Source: a bacterium
GTDB lineage: Bacteria; Patescibacteria; Dojkabacteria; SC72
Length of the DNA: 8,050 nucleotides
Reading direction: 5' to 3'
NCBI GenBank assembly: GCA_029553845.1
Contig: JAKPKF010000356.1
Location: 1 to 8,050 of the forward strand
Shown here: piece after piece, positions 4,419 through 8,050 of the stretch
Layout: the number at the start of each line of letters is the position of its first letter
How positions within the stretch are numbered: position 1 is the first letter of the stretch
Notes under the pieces: generated by a model
What the model saw: the letters and a program-made list of their open reading frames with translations, nothing else
The model's database searches: none
Told to the model about the DNA's origin: nothing
Translations under genes and position numbers: made by a program

Positions 4419-6416
4419 TCATTTCATACCTCCTAATATTTCAATAGCCTCACTTGTACTTGATAAAGGTATCATCATCTTTTGCTTATGGTTAAACAGT
4501 ATCCAGTTAGTACCTAGTCCGTCTCCGTTTAACCTCTTATGCCCTTGCTTATCAAGAAAATCATCGCCTGATTTAAATGTCTTACCAGATAAAAACACTA
4601 TCTTTCTACTTCCATTTGCCGTATTTTTAACCTGACTTTGTTCTGCCCCTTTGTGAGTGTGAGCAGTCATAACAAAGTCGTAACCCTCGTTTTCCATACT
4701 AAAGCGTTTAGCTCCGTGGTTGGGGTTGAAATAGCTATGACCCTGGGCCTTATGCATTATCGCCCCTGTATACTGAGTTTTGTTTATAATTAAATCTATC
4801 GTTCCTATTCCATCATAAACAGGGATTTTCTTTCTTAAATCTACATACATATCCATACCGGTTCTTCTTGCCCAAGAGTTGCCAGTAAAGTACGCCTTGT
4901 TATTTCTCCTTACTAAAAATATGTGGTTAGGAACAGTTATATCCCAAATCTTGCCTTTGTAATATTCTTTACTTATTTTGGTTTTTACACCTCTTAACCC
5001 ATCTCTTTCACACCAATTTAGCCTGTATTGGTTATCTCTATATCTGTATATACTTGTTCTATACCCATTCATAACACACAGAGCCTGTAATTCGTCTATT
5101 AACTCTTTGCTCTTTTGATAGAAACAGCCAGAGTTTTTTCCTTTCCTTGAACCGTCCCCGTCAATTAGGGAGTTAAAGAAAATGTCAAACTGTCTCTTGC
5201 TAAGCTTATAAACCCAAGAAGGCATCTGATACTTTCCATTATCTAATAAATCAGCTATTTTGTTTCTGGTCTCAGCGTGTATATTAAAATCTATACTTGG
5301 TTTAACCAGCTTTAAAACCTTTTCTCCTATCATCGTAGTGTCTCTTAGTCTCTCTCTTTCAGAATAACTCGCCTGACACTCTTCTAAAACCTGTCGTGGC
5401 AAGTGTACCTTCTCTGTTCGCTGGCTTATTCCACAACTTGTTTTACTAATCCAACCATCAGTCATAATCCAAGCAATTAACCTCAACCAGCAATCCTTTA
5501 GGGGATAATCCTTTTTAGTATTATGGGAAGCCATAATAAACTCCTTATAATCAAAGGGTTTAGTTTTTACCACCTCAGAGGCTTTTACCCTTTCTAGCTT
5601 TCTGTTTCGCCTACCCCTCAAAGCAATTTTGTGATTGTCAGTTACTAGCATATCTATACCACGAGACTTCAATCTATTAAGTTGTCCATCATAGTCATCT
5701 ATAATTATCTTACTGGCTTTTTGCCAGCTATAATTACCATCTTTGTCTATAGTAAGAAACTCGTCCTCTTTGTTTAATTGGTCATATGTTTTCCAACCAT
5801 CTTGAGTTAAGGCTTCCGTTTTATCATCCATACATTCGTGGTTCCCAACTACTGCACCAAGTACCTTGTCATACCCCATATACTCAATCATTTTATGTAG
5901 ATATAAGTGCTGTTCATTAAGGTTGGCTATATCACCAAACTGTGCAGGATTAAAGCAAAAAGAGTCTGCTATATCACCCCCTAACAGCACCTTCATATAG
6001 GGATTTCTTTTAATCTCTTCTACTTCCCATCTGAGCCTATCATAGTCTACTTCACTATTACCCATATGAGTATCAGCAAACCACCCTACTGCAATAGGTC
6101 TATCAGTTTTAATTTCTATGGTGGTGTTAAACTCCCTATTCTCTATCTTCTGTCTTAGCTCCGCTCTGCGAGCCATTTCTCCGTGGAGCTCGTCAAAGTC
6201 TAACTCTGTTATATATCTGTCTGGATATTCTACACTCACAGCTCCCTTAAACATTTGTTTAATCTGAATGTCTTCCAAGGACTCAAAGTCCTTCTCATTC
6301 CCCGAAGTGTAAAGCCCTTCCATCTTTGGTGGTAGTTTAATTTTAGTTATAGGTCCCTTGGGTTTGTTTTTACTTCGCTTAGGTCTTCCTCTCCTCGCTT
6401 TTCCTCGTTTTGCCAT
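4419..6416 (-). CDS. Calcineurin-like metallophosphoesterase with AT-hook-like N-terminus, interrupted by an intein
   Basis: A 665-residue precursor; removing the intein leaves a 346-residue enzyme. Metal-binding motifs are complete and in order: DTH (115-117), GGD (146-148), GNHE (191-194), GHSYF (559-563, His560) and AHTH (585-588). This is the Mre11/SbcD-like phosphoesterase fold that hydrolyses phosphodiester bonds with two metal ions. The N-terminus is very basic and holds RRGRPKRSK (8-16), an AT-hook core, suggesting minor-groove DNA binding. Together these favour a DNA-processing role over nucleotide or protein phosphatase activity, though that is inference. The intein separates GNHE from the rest, so the enzyme should be inactive until spliced. 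It lies between the holin-like gene and the accessory patch. No Shine-Dalgarno sequence precedes the ATG. Confidence 0.85.
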   Translation of the reverse strand: MAKRGKARRGRPKRSKNKPKGPITKIKLPPKMEGLYTSGNEKDFESLEDIQIKQMFKGAVSVEYPDRYITELDFDELHGEMARRAELRQKIENREFNTTIEIKTDRPIAVGWFADTHMGNSEVDYDRLRWEVEEIKRNPYMKVLLGGDIADSFCFNPAQFGDIANLNEQHLYLHKMIEYMGYDKVLGAVVGNHECMDDKTEALTQDGWKTYDQLNKEDEFLTIDKDGNYSWQKASKIIIDDYDGQLNRLKSRGIDMLVTDNHKIALRGRRNRKLERVKASEVVKTKPFDYKEFIMASHNTKKDYPLKDCWLRLIAWIMTDGWISKTSCGISQRTEKVHLPRQVLEECQASYSERERLRDTTMIGEKVLKLVKPSIDFNIHAETRNKIADLLDNGKYQMPSWVYKLSKRQFDIFFNSLIDGDGSRKGKNSGCFYQKSKELIDELQALCVMNGYRTSIYRYRDNQYRLNWCERDGLRGVKTKISKEYYKGKIWDITVPNHIFLVRRNNKAYFTGNSWARRTGMDMYVDLRKKIPVYDGIGTIDLIINKTQYTGAIMHKAQGHSYFNPNHGAKRFSMENEGYDFVMTAHTHKGAEQSQVKNTANGSRKIVFLSGKTFKSGDDFLDKQGHKRLNGDGLGTNWILFNHKQKMMIPLSSTSEAIEILGGMK
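4878..5834 (-). mobile_element. Intein with LAGLIDADG homing endonuclease (residues 195-513 of the phosphoesterase)
   Basis: The 319-residue insert starts with Cys195 (CMDDKTEALTQDGWKTYDQL, block A) and ends YFTGN513, followed by Ser514 as the +1 nucleophile. Block B is MLVTDNHKIAL with the TxxH motif (259-262). Two dodecapeptide motifs of a LAGLIDADG endonuclease are present, LRLIAWIMTDG (311-321) and FFNSLIDGDGS (413-423), each keeping its acidic residue. Block F is WDITVPNHIFLVRR (491-504). The usual penultimate His is replaced by Gly512, a variation I believe also occurs in other phage inteins. Removal joins GNHE directly to SWARRTG, restoring a continuous phosphoesterase. All key splicing residues except that His are intact, so it is probably active and mobile. 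Confidence 0.9.
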
Positions 6417-6437
6417 GGTATGGGCAGGTCAGGTTAA

Positions 6438-6710
6438 TTACTTTTCTATTACTTCGTCTAGTCCTGGAATTTTTACAATGGTCCAGTAAATTATCTGAGA
6501 AGTACCATATACAGTTGCTATTCTGCCTATGAACTCCTTAAATGTAGGACTGTTTTCAATAAACTCAAACACAGAAGCTATAACAAAACATAATGCTATA
6601 ACTATCAACGATACTTGCTCCCCTGTTAACTTAACCCACCTTTTAAGTAGTGATATAACAAAGGGGACTATCGCACCTGCTATTAGGATTTGAAGTTCTA
6701 CTCCTTCCAT
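6438..6710 (-). CDS. Holin-like small membrane protein
   Basis: A 90-residue protein with two clear hydrophobic segments (about 6-23 and 33-50) and a third weaker one (about 62-82), separated by short charged turns, ending in a charged tail (GLDEVIEK). Size, topology and position next to an endolysin gene fit a holin that permeabilises the inner membrane to trigger lysis. Holin families are very diverse, so the call depends on context. The ATG is two bases after the stop of the 30-residue membrane protein gene and has no Shine-Dalgarno site of its own, so translation is probably coupled. Confidence 0.6.
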   Translation of the reverse strand: MEGVELQILIAGAIVPFVISLLKRWVKLTGEQVSLIVIALCFVIASVFEFIENSPTFKEFIGRIATVYGTSQIIYWTIVKIPGLDEVIEK

Positions 6711-6712
6711 TC

Positions 6713-6805
6713 TTATATAATTAAAATTAAAATAGCCAACACAATAGCAGCAATTAAACTTACTACTATTACAAAATTTCTCGCTTTTTTCTCCTCATCT
6801 TCCAT
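6713..6805 (-). CDS. 30-residue single-span membrane protein in the lysis cassette
   Basis: ATG at 6805 opens a frame of 30 residues: a charged start (MEDEEKKARN) followed by a continuous hydrophobic span (FVIVVSLIAAIVLAILILII) to the last residue. It fills the gap between the endolysin stop (6854) and the holin-like start (6710), ending two bases before the latter. The only ribosome-binding candidate is a weak AAAAGAG. It may be an antiholin, a pinholin-like peptide or a small lysis accessory. It could also be a fortuitous ORF, but the sharp charged/hydrophobic partition and the exact fit into the gap argue for a gene. Confidence 0.5.
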   Translation of the reverse strand: MEDEEKKARNFVIVVSLIAAIVLAILILII

Positions 6806-6853
6806 AATCTCTTTTACCCTTTTATATTTTTCTATAACCCTTAAAATAAAAAT

Positions 6854-7906
6854 TTAAGACCGATCCCCAAGGATTTTGGTCAACACCCCCCGAAACCACT
6901 CCACAAATTTTTCTATAACATTACTCTGGCACTCCTCTTTACATTCTGCTAACTTCTTAATTGCCTCATTCTTTTCGTTTTCGACTCGGTTGTAATTTAT
7001 GCTAAGTGCGTCATATTCTATCTGTAAATTTCTCAAGTCAATTTTCGATTCATTGTACTCAGCTGTCAAAGTCTTATTCAAGTCCTCCAGTCGTGTTATT
7101 TCTACCCCCTGAGCCTCTGTGGTCGATTCTAAGGCCTGTATTTGTTGTTTTAGGATAGTTACCTGTTTTTCACACTCCGTTTGTCCTGGTGGCTCTGGTG
7201 GGGTCGGAGGTTCCACAAATATTTCCATCTTATTTACATCTGCAACCCACCCTGTACCTCCTTTATCAAAGCGAATGTCGTACCATGTGTAATTATTTGC
7301 AGTTCTTGGGCCGTCTATAATCGTTCCTATATCCCCTGTTCTTGCCACTGAGATTACAGGAAAGGTTGTACCGCTTCCCTGTCTTATGTTTTGTTCTCCT
7401 GTAAATATAATTGTGTCTCCTTTTTTAAACATAGTACTATTTAAAAAACTTAAATCTTTGTGCTTACTCCAGTCCAGGTTTTCACCTGTAAACCAGATAT
7501 TTTTAATCGCCTGATATTTTGTCCTAAAAACTATACTCCTATCCATGTAGTCCATTAGGTTGTACTGTGTTTGAAGTCCTAGGTGAAGATGTGGAGGATA
7601 GCCTCCGTTGACACTCTGGGGTGCTACTTCTGCTAGGAGTTGACCTCTTTTCACACTCTGTCCTCTGCTCACTTTAAAGTTGTAAATGTGAACATAGAAT
7701 AGTTTATGATCTGAATTTGCTACATCTTGGGTAAGGTAACTTCCATAGGCTGAGGATATAGTCCCTATGGTTCCGTCTGCTACTGCGTATACTGGGGTTC
7801 CTGCTGGGGCATTTCCAAAATCAACGGCCTTGTTAGAAGAAGTAGAATGATAAGTTTGCGAAATCCACAACTCTTGACTGTTAAAAGGATTCCTGTATTT
7901 AGCCAT
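6854..7906 (-). CDS. Endolysin: M23 peptidase + SH3-like domain + coiled-coil tail
   Basis: A 350-residue protein. Residues 1-125 form an M23 (lysostaphin-type) zinc endopeptidase with complete ligands, His20, Asp29 and His108 of HLHLG, plus His73 and His106 as the catalytic pair. It would cut peptide cross-links in peptidoglycan. Residues about 160-230 resemble a bacterial SH3 wall-binding domain (KKGDTIIFTGEQNIRQGSGT ... GTGWV). A Pro-rich hinge (232-241) leads to a coiled coil (about 243-328, with Cys245, Cys322 and Cys326), then an amphipathic helix (KFVEWFRGVLTKILG). There is no signal peptide, so release would need the neighbouring holin. An in-place catalytic N-terminus with a long coiled-coil tail is unusual for a soluble lysin; a virion-associated hydrolase is the alternative. 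No clear Shine-Dalgarno site. Confidence 0.8.
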   Translation of the reverse strand: MAKYRNPFNSQELWISQTYHSTSSNKAVDFGNAPAGTPVYAVADGTIGTISSAYGSYLTQDVANSDHKLFYVHIYNFKVSRGQSVKRGQLLAEVAPQSVNGGYPPHLHLGLQTQYNLMDYMDRSIVFRTKYQAIKNIWFTGENLDWSKHKDLSFLNSTMFKKGDTIIFTGEQNIRQGSGTTFPVISVARTGDIGTIIDGPRTANNYTWYDIRFDKGGTGWVADVNKMEIFVEPPTPPEPPGQTECEKQVTILKQQIQALESTTEAQGVEITRLEDLNKTLTAEYNESKIDLRNLQIEYDALSINYNRVENEKNEAIKKLAECKEECQSNVIEKFVEWFRGVLTKILGDRS

Positions 7907-7908
7907 GT

Positions 7909-7918
7909 AGACTAGTCT
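7909..7918. promoter_or_regulatory. 10-bp palindrome directly before the endolysin start
   Basis: AGACTAGTCT is a perfect palindrome two bases upstream of the endolysin ATG, where a ribosome-binding site is expected. It shares TAGACTAG with the iteron-like copy at 3133-3151. It could be an operator or a coincidence. Confidence 0.25.
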
Positions 7919-7936
7919 TAATTTAACCCTCTATAT

Positions 7937-7945
7937 ATTATACCA
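7937..7945 (-). promoter_or_regulatory. Extended -10 promoter for the lysis cassette
   Basis: Minus-strand TGGTATAAT is a perfect extended -10 element and overlaps the stop codon of the upstream gene. No TTGACA-like box lies at 16-18 bases, but extended -10 promoters can work without it. Transcription would start near 7930, just before the endolysin gene. Confidence 0.45.
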
Positions 7946-8050
7946 CCTCAATAGCCCCTCCGATTGACCAATTCTGCGTTGGAGTTGACACGTCTAGTAT
8001 CTTAATCTTCTCGCATTGTTTTACTGTACAAAAGACTCTCTCTAATTCTT
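7938..8050 (-). CDS. C-terminal end of an unidentified gene
   Basis: One frame is open from the window edge to TAA at 7938-7940, giving the last 36 residues of a protein: ELERVFCTVKQCEKIKILDV, then STPTQNWSIGGAIEVV. The other two minus-strand frames stop early. Being upstream of a lysis cassette, it could be a tail or other virion protein, but the fragment itself shows no recognisable domain. Confidence 0.55.
   Translation of the reverse strand, partial: ELERVFCTVKQCEKIKILDVSTPTQNWSIGGAIEVV

Noticed and set aside
7909..7918. AGACTAGTCT as a third copy of the origin iteron
   Set aside because: Only eight bases (TAGACTAG) are shared with the iteron copy, too few to claim the same binding site.

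Overview
The window is most simply read as part of a tailed bacteriophage or prophage. All supported genes lie on the minus strand and are tightly packed, several overlapping or only a few bases apart. They include a holin-like protein, an M23-peptidase endolysin, a replication-initiator-like protein, a PD-(D/E)XK nuclease, a probable single-strand annealing protein and an HNH endonuclease. TAA, TAG and TGA all end genes, so the standard code fits. There are good sigma70-type promoters (one with perfect -35 and -10 hexamers) and some Shine-Dalgarno sites, so the host should be bacterial. Two murein hydrolases mean a host with peptidoglycan. An NrdD-like glycyl-radical fragment hints at an anaerobic host. 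The host phylum cannot be decided from this sequence.

Layout, in transcription order (high to low coordinates). (1) 7938-8050: C-terminal end of an unidentified gene, with an extended -10 promoter at its stop codon. (2) 6438-7906: lysis cassette, made of an M23/SH3/coiled-coil endolysin, a 30-residue single-span membrane protein and a holin-like protein. (3) 4419-6416: a DNA-repair-type metallophosphoesterase with an AT-hook-like N-terminus. It is interrupted directly after its GNHE motif by an intein carrying a LAGLIDADG homing endonuclease. (4) 3783-4418: an accessory patch with a direct repeat, a 44-residue NrdD C-terminal (glycyl-radical) protein, a frame-broken zinc ribbon and a small HNH endonuclease. 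(5) 3552-3782: a control region with an inverted repeat around a G8 tract, a TTGACA-17-TAAATT promoter and a leader that can fold into a 14-bp hairpin whose loop is complementary to the ribosome-binding region of the next gene. (6) 2191-3551: replication and recombination genes. The initiator gene contains two 23-bp-spaced inverted-repeat elements beside an A/T-rich tract, an arrangement like a lambda-type origin inside the initiator gene. (7) 417-2114: a second transcription unit behind a perfect promoter, with small unknown proteins, the annealing protein and a membrane-anchored lysozyme-like protein. (8) 126-416: a gene-free, highly foldable stretch that may encode a structured RNA, followed by the start of another small gene running off the window.

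Together the window joins a lysis module to an early replication/recombination module. Between them sits a hot spot of selfish or accessory genes (intein, HNH, NrdD fragment). The most unusual items are the intein in a catalytic motif, the intragenic iteron-like origin candidate, the self-complementary leader of the initiator gene, the free-standing glycyl-radical peptide and the structured non-coding region. All structural RNA and origin calls here come from reading by eye, without folding or database searches.
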